A stretch of 64,000 nucleotides of DNA from NCBI RefSeq assembly GCF_900634415.1, contig NC_041375.1, forward strand, positions 20,187,041 to 20,251,040, written 5' to 3'. Position numbers and translations under genes: made by a program. The stretch is from Cottoperca gobio (Eukaryota; Chordata; Actinopteri; Perciformes; Bovichtidae). The notes beneath the pieces were generated by a model. It did no database searches. It was not told where the DNA came from and worked only from the letters and a program-made list of their open reading frames with translations. Below, one piece after another: positions 22,301 to 32,208 of the stretch; the stretch's first letter is position 1, and every line of letters begins with the position of its first letter.

Positions 22301-22409
22301 CAACATGTCCTAGAAATGTGACTCAAATTGAAAATAACTTGAGGCACGGTTCCTGGTAATCTCGCGATGTTTCAGTGCCATTCACAGCCAGACCGCGAGA
22401 AGATGAGAG
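19306..22409. other. Intergenic between the kelch gene and rab33-like gene
   Basis: Contains the kelch gene 3' UTR (AATAAA at 19507-19512), a hAT-like MITE at 19859-20293, a short TG tract near 20655, and AT-rich sequence without coding signals. The last 100 bases (to 22409) are the GC-richer 5' UTR of the Rab gene. Confidence 0.6.
19859..20293. mobile_element. hAT-like non-autonomous element (MITE)
   Basis: The left end CAGTGGTTTCCAAACT and the right end AGTTTGGGAACCACTG are inverted repeats, matching in 15 of 16 positions. This is the CAGTGGTTCCCAAACT terminus typical of hAT elements. The 435-bp body has no transposase. The eight flanking bases on each side do not match well, so the target duplication has decayed or my edges are slightly off. 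Confidence 0.75.
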
Positions 22410-22432
22410 ATGGCAATAGAAAAAAAACCTGA
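22403..22432 (+). promoter_or_regulatory. Short upstream ORF overlapping the Rab start
   Basis: An ATG at 22403, seven bases before the Rab start codon and in another frame, opens a nine-codon reading frame that ends in TGA at 22432, inside the Rab coding region. It has A at -3. The Rab ATG has G at -3 and G at +4, so leaky scanning would be needed for translation. Whether it matters depends on the real transcription start. Confidence 0.45.
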
Positions 22433-23715
22433 GGACGAATTTGACACGGTTTTCAGTCAAAATGACTCATTAGAGCTGTCTTCGCACCACGATTATGTGA
22501 CTGCGCAAACCCGGATTTTCAAGATAATAGTCATAGGCGATTCAAATGTGGGAAAGACGTGTTTGACTTACAGATTCTGTGGGGGCACTTTCCTGAAAAA
22601 CCCGGAGGCAACGATTGGGGTTGACTTCAGAGAGAGGACGCTGGAGCTCGATGGGGAAAGTATCAAGGTGAGAGGACCTATCAAACACACTTTAATGTCA
22701 TACACATCTGAATTTGCTAGGATATTAACGCAGCCATCTGCCCGAGCTACGTACGGTTTATAACAAGTGGACACAGTCTGATCTGCAGCTTGTTTTCAGA
22801 CATTGCAGGCTGCATGGGGATATAATGGTACCTCTGCAAAACATAGGCCTACCTCTTTAAAATAACCAGCCAGGGAGCACAAGAGATCAAAGTAATGTTC
22901 TTTCACTATTTCTGTCACTATTTATTGTTTATTGTGGTCAAATTGTTATTATTATTTCAACCGAAGTGATGTAGACAAACAATTGGCAATACAGCCCTGA
23001 ATAAAGATAATGAAATGAAACACTATATGTAAGTCTGACTGGTCAGTAAGGTGTACAAATAGTATGACAGACCCACAAAAAGTACATATATAAAGTCACT
23101 CTAAGCACATAACGCCTACACACTGCTAACCCACAACCTACTCCAAAAAAGAAAAGTTGTCAGAAATCCATCATCTCAGGATAAACATATTGTATATAAG
23201 AAAATATAGAATTACACTAACCTTTAAATGTTACTTAGTCACATAAATATTTGTTTCTGCTGTGCCAGTTGCAGATCTGGGACACGGCAGGTCAGGAGCG
23301 TTTCAGGAAGAGCATGGTGGAGCACTACTACCGCAGCGTCCATGCCGTCATCTTCGTGTACGACGTAACCAGCCTCTCGTCCTTCGAGAGCATCCCTGAG
23401 TGGATTGAGGAGTGCAGGCGACACTGTGTGGGGCCCCTGGTGCCCCGCATCATGGTAGGCAACAAGTGTGACCTGAGGGACCGCCGGGAGGTCCCCACCA
23501 CGGCTGCCCAGTGTCTTGCCGACAGCTACAACTTCCCACTGTTTGAGACTTCCGCCAAGGAACCTGCGGAGAAGGAACATGTTGACGCCATCTTTCTGAC
23601 TTTGGCTTATAGACTGAAGAGCCACAAACCCCTGAGACTGAAGCAGCCGAGTGAGAGCAATATCAGGCAGCTGTGGAACCAGAGAGAGCAGGAAGCAGCA
23701 ACTTGTCAATGTTGA
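22410..23715 (+). CDS. rab33-like: Rab33-family small GTPase
   Basis: Two exons, 22410-22667 and 23269-23715, join in phase 0 to 234 residues. All G-box motifs are intact: P-loop GDSNVGKT (43-50), switch I with Thr-Ile-Gly-Val-Asp-Phe-Arg, WDTAGQE (90-96), NKCD (151-154) and ETSAK (179-183). The C-terminus is Cys-Gln-Cys, the CXC form that receives two geranylgeranyl groups for Golgi membrane anchoring. Rab33 proteins act in Golgi transport, and Rab33B binds ATG16L1 in autophagosome formation. The sequence mixes features: the FCGGTF and VGPLVP stretches resemble RAB33A, and the LKSHKPL stretch near the C-terminus resembles RAB33B. I therefore do not commit to A or B. An AATAAA lies at 23859-23864. 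Confidence 0.9.
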
Positions 23716-24796
23716 TGTCACCTCCCTCCTGTATGGATGTATTCAGTGTGTGCAGGTCATCACACCCTTCAGGATAATGTTGCTGTGAAAAGCAGCGTTT
23801 CTCCCTAGCGCTGAGACTGAATTCAGAAAGGCCTCTTATGATCATGAGATAGAAAATGAATAAATGTACCATGGTTTTACACTTTCCCCCTGCCTGATTC
23901 AAGGCATAGCTTGTGACAATATGGGCTTATAAATTTGCAGATTATTAAATCAACATTTCAATGAAATGCATGAATAGAAATTGAGGTAATATTAGTAGCT
24001 TAAACTGCACATAAAATCACTTTGAGTCAAAGAACAGAGCATTGCGGAGTGCACTTTAATACGTAGATATAGGAAATCAAGTAGCACTACATGTTATCTA
24101 CAGTATTCAAAGCAGACAGTAAATTAGGGGACAAAAGAGATCTCAGTCTAAGTAAAGGGACCAATCAGGTGAATTAAAACTGTGAAGAAAACCGTGCAAT
24201 CATTTAATTTAAGTTATGTTTTAAAGTGATATTTCAGTTCTTGAAAAATAAATGCAGCATGAGTTTTGGTGCTTATGCTGAATGTGTATTTAGAAAATAT
24301 AAATATGAACATAATCAGCTTTGTGTCAGCTCATTCGCCTTCACAGTTCTTTAAGGAGAGCTCACCAATGATCAAATGTAGCTGTCTTTTGGGACAAAAT
24401 GCAAATCCACTTAGTTCACTTGAAAAGCATCAGTGAATACACGCTCAGCTGTCTTTGAAAATCGTTATGTCGGAAGGCACTGAAGATATGAGATCAAATC
24501 ACAACCGATTGATACTTTTGTTGCATGTATATGAACAATAATGCAAACACTTGGAGATTGTGACAATGTTAAAATGCAAATCAATAAAATTGTTTCTGGT
24601 TTCTGGCGTGTTGTTTATGATGAAAGCAATCTCAGGATTTTCAAATCATAATGTATAAATACCTAAATATGCACACACACATAATGAAGGATAATATATT
24701 TTATTTTACTTTATTTTATATTCATGGATGATGATAAGGCCTGAAAGACAGTAAACTTGTTTGCATTCATCTGTTCAGAAAACATAGAAATATTCA

Positions 24797-24940
24797 AGTG
24801 AAGTGAAGTCAATTTTATTTATAGAGGCCAATATTACAAATTTGCCTTAGTGGGTTTTACAATCTGTACAGTATATATCACTCTGTCCTTTTTAACACTA
24901 GTTTTAGAAGAGGAAAAAGTCCCCAAACCAAACATCTGCA
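24797..24940 (-). mobile_element. 3' tail of an L2-like LINE or derived SINE
   Basis: GAAGTCAATTTTATTTATAG followed by ATTACAAATTTGCCTTAGTG and TTTTACAATCTGTACAGTAT is a common teleost repeat end. The complement of its start (CTATAAATAAAATTGACTTC) resembles the tail of the plus-strand LINE remnant at 59260-59275. Confidence 0.6.
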
Positions 24941-25419
24941 ATTCCATTATTATCATGTTAACTCCATATGCTGATGAAGATCATATAATATAACCGAAAG
25001 CTCAAAAACAGCATTTAAGGGACCTTGTCTTGAGTTTGTTTCCTCAAATTCATCCTAGTTTGCAATCTTGACTGGATTTGAGCGACTAGTGGACAATTTT
25101 TGCATAGCAATAGCTCGGATGATGTGTTCAACAATTCCTGTAAAGTAGAAAATAATGTCGTTCAACGTATTTGTCGCCAACTGTTAATGTTATATATGAA
25201 ATATAAATAGTAATGCGATCTCTGAAACGAGATCAAAATGTCAATTGCGTTAATAAAACAATATTAAAAGCGAGACTTTACGTCAGCTCTCCATCAACTC
25301 TCTTTGGTATTGAGCTCGATCGATGATCATTTAGCGGCGTAGTTAAATTGACGAGCTTCCGACAAGTCTTTGAATGCAGCACACTAATCGAGCTGCCTGA
25401 ATTCTTCTCCTAGCGTCGC

Positions 25420-25498
25420 TCTGCGGCCATGGTAACACTTTCCTCAACACTGGACCTCTGATTCAAAGAAACAACACAAACAAGTGCTTTTCATGCAG
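25420..25498 (+). promoter_or_regulatory. katnal1: Probable katnal1 non-coding first exon
   Basis: A GC-richer stretch ends at TTTTCATGCAG followed by GTATGA (donor at 25499). The acceptor CCCCCCACATAG ends at 25988, 12 bases before the start codon at 26001. This fits a 5' UTR exon spliced to the first coding exon. The transcription start is a guess. Confidence 0.5.
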
Positions 25499-26000
25499 GT
25501 ATGAGACATATTTTCACGTCCAATATGTAGTTTAAGAAAATGCTTTAGGTTGTTTTTGTCTACAAGCATGTTTAACGTATGCTGGGAGGATTAAGTGGCG
25601 TTTACGTTATTTATTGCTACACGTTTTGTTTTGTGTCTGTGGCCTAGCAGCTAGCTAGCAAAAGCTAGCATCGGCAAAATGACTGGGTGTAGACGAGACA
25701 AGAAGCTAATTTGAATAGAGGCTTGGTTTAAACGTAAGGTGAATTGCGATTTTAAAAAATGACAGTTTGATTAACCTGCTTTTCCCGGGTGTATGCTATC
25801 AGTCTTATTATATATAATAGATATCTGACTTTACAGCTGCACCATGCTGTAAACAAGTAGGATTTATAATGAGGACACCGAGCTTTGACCTACTTTAAAT
25901 CGCTGTATCAATTATATGCCAACATTTATTGTTTCAATACTCTGTTAAATTATTAATCTGGCTTCCTTGTCTGTTCCCCCCCACATAGCTGTTATCCAGC

Positions 26001-29000
26001 ATGAATTTGGCAGAGATATGTGACAACGCCAAGAAGGGCCGAGAGTATGCTTTGCTGGGGAACTATGACTCTTCCATTGTGTACTACCAGGGCGTCATTC
26101 AACAGATCCACAAGCACTGCCAGTCCCTCAGAGACCCTGCACTCAAAGTCAAATGGCAGCAGGTGAGTTCCCCCAAAACCCCTGAACATACCATCCTTAC
26201 GCCAGTTATTAAAGCATCATTACAGGGGAGCTTGTGTTGTGACCACAGTCTAGCACTACACATATGGATTACACACTTTCCTTTGATGCCAACTCTGATT
26301 ACATTTTTTAACACAATACTCTCCTGTTCGTGACCAGGTCAGGGAAGAGCTAAATGAGGAGTATGAGCAGGTGAAAGACATCATGGGAACGCTCGAGAGC
26401 TTTAAGTCAGAGAGGCCAGTTGACATCCTCGCCCCTCAATCCGGGGAGAGACATGAAGATCCAGCAGTGTGGCCCCCTCCCACCCCTGCAGAACACAGGT
26501 GTGTGTGTGCGTGTGCGTGTGCGTGCGTGTTCGTGTTCTGGTATTAGTGTAAAAACACAAGGCAGACTTTTTTTATGCATCACCCTGTTCTTGAAGACAT
26601 TAGGTTATATTTTTAAATCCACCAGCCTGTCTTTACTCCAAACTCACAGATTGGGATGTAGGATGTACTTTGAAGTACAGAGAGACATATTTTGCATAAT
26701 CTGTTTCATCCCTACCAACACAAAGTGACTCACCATGTTGGATTTGTTTTTTTACCGTCTGGTCATTAAAGCGGACATATCAAGCTTAACCTCCACAGAC
26801 AGTTAGCAGAGCTGGTTTAAAGTTAATTTAAATCTCCGGGGACATTGGCACACTTCCTTATTGCACATGATCCTTGATGTTTCTGTCTGCACGTGTGTCC
26901 TTTAGTAACTCATGCGTATAGTTTTTTACTATGTGTTTGTGTCTCTGTAGGAATCCTGTTGCGGTAAAGCGCCCCAACACTGCAGTGAAGCACCATAGGA
27001 AGGACTCCCCTGGTCTGCAGCATCGAGGGGCAGGGCCAGGGGGCCGCAGTCAGGCCAACCCTAAACCAGACCGGCCAGGATCCAGAGAAGCCCGAGGCAC
27101 AAAGGCCAAAGACGATAAGGTCCGACCACAGCACTTCATTGGTGGTTCAGTGGACAGATAGATGGATGAGTGAGGTCCTTAAAGGGACAGTTCACCACAC
27201 AATCTAAAATACATATGTTCCTCTTCACTATAGTGCTATTTATTATTATTTTCTGGAAAGAGACATTACTGTTGAGGTTTTCTAAATAATTTTTTTCGCC
27301 ACTTTGACGAGTCGAGTGCAATCTATTTCTATTGTATATGAGAGATGGCAGACTTCACTTCGCTCACACAATCGAAATTGATGAATAGCACTACAGGTAG
27401 GAGGAAAATATGTGTTGTAGATATTGAGGTGAACTGTCCCCTTTAGGAAATCGGTCCTTCTGTCCCTGAAAAACACCCAAATCTTTTCGTTTTCATTTTT
27501 CGTCATCAGGGGAAGAAAGACGCAGCAGGGGATGTAGAGCAGAGGAAGTTTGATGGCACAGGATATGACAGCGACCTGGTGGACTCACTGGAGAGAGATA
27601 TTGTGTCCCGTAACCCTAACGTGCACTGGTATGGTATCATACACAGATTCTCACATACTCCTTTTGTACGTTTTGCTGTCGGGAAGGGTTTTTATTCTTA
27701 GCACTGCTGACTGAGTTCTCTGGATGAACTGTAGGGACGACATCGCTGATCTGGAAGATGCTAAGAAGCTGCTGAGAGAAGCGGTGGTGTTGCCCATGTG
27801 GATGCCCGACTTCTTTAAGGGCATTCGTCGCCCCTGGAAGGTACAAACACACACACACACACACCAATGTGCTCGCTTACATACTTAGAGCTGTATGTAT
27901 TTCTTAAGTGCGCTTTTTAAAAGTAACTGAGAAATCAGTGAGAAGCTCACATTTTTCTGCGCCCAAAACTTAAGATACATTTTGAATCTGCTTCGCTGCT
28001 GAACTTAAAACAGGGAACCATATTAGCTTACAGTAAAGATGGTGGGTGTGCTACAATATTTCAGAGTCCTGCAGCTGAACGAGAGTTAAATATCAAGTAA
28101 GCCGAGAGTTCAGAGACAAATGTGAGAACGTTGTTACAAAAAATAATCTTTTTTTAAAAACATAAAGCGGGTTTATTGGAGAATGTTTAATTAAAAAGGG
28201 GGGGAAAAAATATTTGTGAACTAACTAATACAGTATATATCCTGACCTCATTAATCATTCAACGATCATTTATCGATCATTTCTGTTTTACTTTGATGTT
28301 TCTTTACTGAGGTGAAGTTGGCTGTATTAAACATGTTCAGAAAATCTACAAACATCCTTCCAGCGGCAATGCTGCGTGACTGCAACATAAATCACAGTTG
28401 TGCCCTCGTCTAATCTAAGTAATGTAAATGGATATAGTCTTTCACAAGCAATGCACTCCGTGTGTAAATATGGAAAGAAATATCCTGTGGTTTACATTAA
28501 TCTCTCCCAGATTCGAACAGTTCTGCGATGACAACAGTAAATAATAAATGACTTGCACCTCCTCAGGGAGATGTACATGTTAAGATCTATCTTAATTCTA
28601 CGTTAAAACTCACTTGCATGGCGCAACCTGTTTCTACAAATGTATAATGTCACTCCTACACTGAGCTCAAACTAAGCTACATCTGAATCTGGTACCACAG
28701 CGTGCTGCTCCTTTGCTCAGTTATGAAAACAACATTATCGTGAATGCTTACATATGTTTGCAACACTGACATATTCCATTAATGGTCCTGCTCAGTCATG
28801 CTGCCTCTCGGTGTCTACATGATTCTGGGAGGTTTTCCTGTACAAGCTTCTGTTGAACTTCATCATGTGAGGCCTCTTCCCCCTCAGGCTCGCCATGTGA
28901 GGGTTGATACTTAATCGTTTATTTTACAGCAGCACAGTGCCTTTCATTTTGTCTGATGTATGCATGCACTGTTGAACTCTTTACTAATATTTCTACTGCA

Positions 29001-30855
29001 CGGTACACCTCTGCTCATCTCGCTTCACCGCTTCCCACCCGCTCTTTCTGAGCCTGCGTCAGTGTTTTATATCTAAAAATCTGTCCACCCCCATCCTGCA
29101 GGGAAGATAACACGCCTGTGTGGATTCTGCACCAGGGACTACAATTACAATACTTTTTGTGTTTAATGCAATCTCCATAGCAACAACAGACACAAATCAG
29201 ATGCACAAATGTCAGACAGCAGCATGATAGTCCTAGTGTTTACAGAAGATGATTGCATCAGTCAGTGTACAGGATTTTATGAGTCTTAAGTTTTACCGAT
29301 TTTGTTTTAGGGCGTGTTAATGGTCGGCCCTCCCGGGACAGGGAAGACCATGTTAGCCAAAGCGGTGGCCACAGAATGTGGGACTACTTTCTTCAATGTG
29401 TCCTCCTCCACCCTCACCTCCAAATACAGAGGCGAGTCCGAGAAACTCGTTCGTTTGCTGTTCGAAATGGTAAGTTTACGTAAATGTGTCTGTTCAGCAA
29501 AAACCTCACAATAACCAAGTAAAGACAGAAAATATTTAAAGAAAAAAGTCTCGCTATTTTCTTTTCTTAGGCTCGGTTTTATGCACCAACAACCATCTTC
29601 ATAGATGAGATCGACTCCATCTGTGGCAGAAGAGGAACATCTGATGAACACGAAGCCAGCCGCCGGGTCAAATCAGAAGTTCTGGTTCAGATGGATGGTG
29701 AGTGGAATAGAGAAGTGAGGAGGTAAAGCTATGAAGGGGGGTTCATCCAAGAAAAAACATTCACTTTTTACCAAGAATTTCAATCAAAAGCATAAATATC
29801 TAGGTCAAACAGACATGTGAGATATCTGAGGATGATTGGAATGATATTTAGGATCAGGCTAGGACAGGGGTCTGCGACCTGCGGCTCAGGAGCCACATGC
29901 GGCTCTTTAACCCCTCTGAAGAGGCTCCCTGTAGCTTTGACAAAACAAAAACATGGAACATGTATTTTTTGTTGCACAGTGGACAATGTTTCAAAAGGAA
30001 TCTTATCTTGGAGTTCGAGGTGATATTGTGACACTGAAATAAAAAATATTTTTTAATATTTCGTCAACTAAAAAATGCGTCGCATTCTCCTGCGTCTACG
30101 GGCGCGCTGCCTTTCCCTGCAGGGGGCTTATCTTGAGTTGCAGACTCCCGCCTAACTCGGTATGCTAACTATGGATAAAATATGGGGAGGACTCAAACAG
30201 GCCGGCTTAGTTCTGTGTTTAATTTATTTCAAAGTAGGCCTGAACATGCCAGCGTATTTTTTCCTTCTCTTCAAAAGAGTTTGGGGTTTTCCTTTTGTTA
30301 AAACAGGTAAAAATAGCAACAGTTTCTTTTTGTTTCATTCTGTAACTTCATAAATGCAACAAATGTAGTATAACTATATATTAAATCTATAAGCTGTGTT
30401 ATCAAATATGTTTTGCGGCTCCAGACAAATCTTATTTGGTGGAAGAGGGCCAAATGGCTCTTTAGATAGTAAAGGTTGCCGACCCCTGAGCTAGGACTAG
30501 CAACTCAAGATCCTGGCAGGAATTCTGCTGGAAGAACATGATACGATATTTTGTGACTCTGAAATTGGAATCTATACGATTTGATCAATATATTAAATAC
30601 TGGAAAAATGGACTACATACTCTCAAGGGATGTGACCTTAAAACCTGTAAAAAAAAGAAAAGAAAAGGAATAAATTATACATTGAAAAGCTGTTTTCTTG
30701 TGGCATTATATAAATGCAGTCCGTTTGTCCACTTTGTTACTAAATGTGTTTAACAAAAAAAGATCTGTATTGAACTGAAAAAAATCCAGTAACGTATCCT
30801 AGATGGATTCCAAGGTCATATGAATGGTGCCGTAATTTGTAGAACTTTGTAGTTT

Positions 30856-30892
<37 letters not shown>

Positions 30893-32208
30893 GCGACCAG
30901 GCGTCGGGGGAGCTATGGATAACGATGACCCCTCGAAGATGGTGATGGTCCTCGCCGCCACCAACTTCCCCTGGGACATCGACGAGGCATTGCGACGACG
31001 TCTGGAGAAGCGAATCTACATCTCCCTGCCCACAGGTGACCTCATCACCCACAGACTGACCTCACGACGTACTAGAGCGGTGGTCACTGTAGTAGTCTAA
31101 CCGAGGCTGCACACAACAATCCTAATATCTTAGTAATAGTTTTTCTTTTGTGTGTGTGTTTGTAGCTGTGGGTCGTGTGGAGCTTCTAAAGATCAACCTG
31201 AGGGAGGTGGATGTGACTGCTGACGTGGATCTGGACCTCATTGCTAAGAAGATTGAGGGCTACTCTGGTGCAGACATCACCAACGTCTGCAGGTGCGTGT
31301 GGTAGTGAGAGCACTTTGGTAATTGATAATCAGTTCATTCCCTTCACCTCCTCATAAAATAACACTCGTAAATATAGATTTGACAAGATATAGAGAGTGT
31401 GTCCTTTCTATCGTAGCTATGCTTGGAATGGCAGACATTTTATGTTGCCCAAGTTCTCTCTGCTCATCTCCGGCTTGCATTGTTTCGTTGACCTTGGAAG
31501 TGTGTGGGCATATCATCCACACACAGCCTGCAGGAGTTCAGCCAGTCGTTGCTACGTGATCACAGCACTAGACTCCATCCTTTTTTTCACCGAGCATCAA
31601 CAGCATAAAATGTACATTTCCAACAAAAGAGAGGCAGACGGACAAGGCTCTTTAAAATAAAAAAATGCATAAAAATGTTTTAACCACCTCGCTTCAACCT
31701 CAGGTAACAAACAAAACAGAACAAAACAAAGCACACATTAAGGGAAAATAACACAAAAGGGAGAAAATGAGTAATGATACAAATATAACAATTCAAAAGG
31801 ATTCAGTCATCTGACTCGTCAGGCATCATATCTCGAACATCCGATCATAAGATGGAGGCAAGAACATTTGAACAGAAGTACAACTACAACTTTTCAAGTA
31901 GGAAATCCATAAAGTATGTATTTAGGGAGTATATTTACAAAATAATAATAATATATGCGTGTCTGAACACCCGGGCCCCTCTCTGCTCTTGTCTCTTCAT
32001 GTGCATCAGGGATGCGTCCATGATGGCAATGCGTCGACGAATCCAAGGCCTGAGCCCCGAGGAGATCCGAGCTCTGTCCAAAGACGAGCTGCAGATGCCT
32101 GTGACCATGGAGGACTTCACCCTCACACTCAAGAAGATCTCAAAGTCTGTATCTGCTGCCGACCTGGAGAAATACGATTCTTGGATGTCTGAGTTCGGGT
32201 CGGTATAG
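26001..32208 (+). CDS. katnal1: Katanin p60 ATPase-containing subunit A-like 1
   Basis: Coding exons: 26001-26162, 26338-26498, 26951-27119, 27510-27628, 27735-27840, 29311-29469, 29571-29697, 30901-31035, 31166-31292, 32010-32208. They join in frame to 487 residues (human about 490). This AAA ATPase severs microtubules. Seen: N-terminal MIT-like domain (about 1-75, MNLAEICDNAKKGREYALLG), a variable basic linker (about 105-180), then the AAA core with VLPMWMPDFFKGIRRPWK, Walker A GPPGTGKT (245-252), Walker B IFIDEID (Asp304-Glu305), sensor 1 around ATNFPWDID, the RRRLEKRIYI arginine-finger region, and the VPS4-type C-terminal end (KYDSWMSEFGSV). Exons in the core are nearly identical to mammalian KATNAL1. 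The exon 3, exon 5 and exon 8 junctions lie at or near TG/CA repeats, and the exon 3 (linker) donor at 27120 (GTCCGA) is weak. An AATAAA at 32571-32576 fits the 3' end. Confidence 0.95.
26499..26532. repeat. GT-rich tract starting at a katnal1 splice donor
   Basis: The donor of the second coding exon (26499) is itself the first GT of an imperfect GTGTGTGTGTGCGTGTGCGT tract, so many alternative GT dinucleotides are available immediately downstream. Confidence 0.85.
27179..27445. mobile_element. MITE with TTAA-like ends (katnal1 intron)
   Basis: The left end TTAAAGGGACAGTTCACC and the right end GGTGAACTGTCCCCTTTA are inverted repeats (one extra C on the right), for an element of about 267 bp. 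There is no ORF of note. The tip matches a TTAA-target element class, perhaps related in type to the MITE at 12.8 kb, although the TIR sequence differs. Confidence 0.8.
27841..29310. other. katnal1 intron without recognised elements
   Basis: The 1.47-kb intron opens with a (CA) tract (27846-27864) directly after the donor. The rest is AT-rich unique-looking sequence. I see no exon or repeat family. Confidence 0.6.
29865..30488. mobile_element. hAT-like non-autonomous transposon in a katnal1 intron
   Basis: The left end CAGGGGTCTGCGACCT and the right end AGGTTGCCGACCCCTG are imperfect terminal inverted repeats. Eight-base flanks GGCTAGGA (29857-29864) and AGCTAGGA (30489-30496) match in seven of eight positions, as expected for a hAT target duplication. 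The 624-bp element also carries subterminal GCGGCTC and GGCTCTTT motifs at both ends. The internal 60-codon open frame has no recognisable transposase. Confidence 0.88.
30859..30888. repeat. (TG)15 tract before a katnal1 splice acceptor
   Basis: The tract is followed by TTTT and GCGACCAG, and the exon begins at 30901. There is almost no other pyrimidine tract, so the TG/T run must serve as the 3' splice-site context. Confidence 0.95.

Larger units (their letters stand above)
23716..26000. other. Intergenic: Rab 3' UTR, LINE tail, katnal1 5' region
   Basis: Holds the Rab 3' UTR (possible second AATAAA near 24585), an L2-like LINE tail at about 24797-24940, then from about 25270 a GC-richer katnal1 promoter and non-coding first exon. 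Nothing else recognised. Confidence 0.55.

Noticed and set aside
23239..23721. 160-codon minus-strand frame opposite Rab exon 2
   Set aside because: Mirror of a strongly conserved Rab exon.
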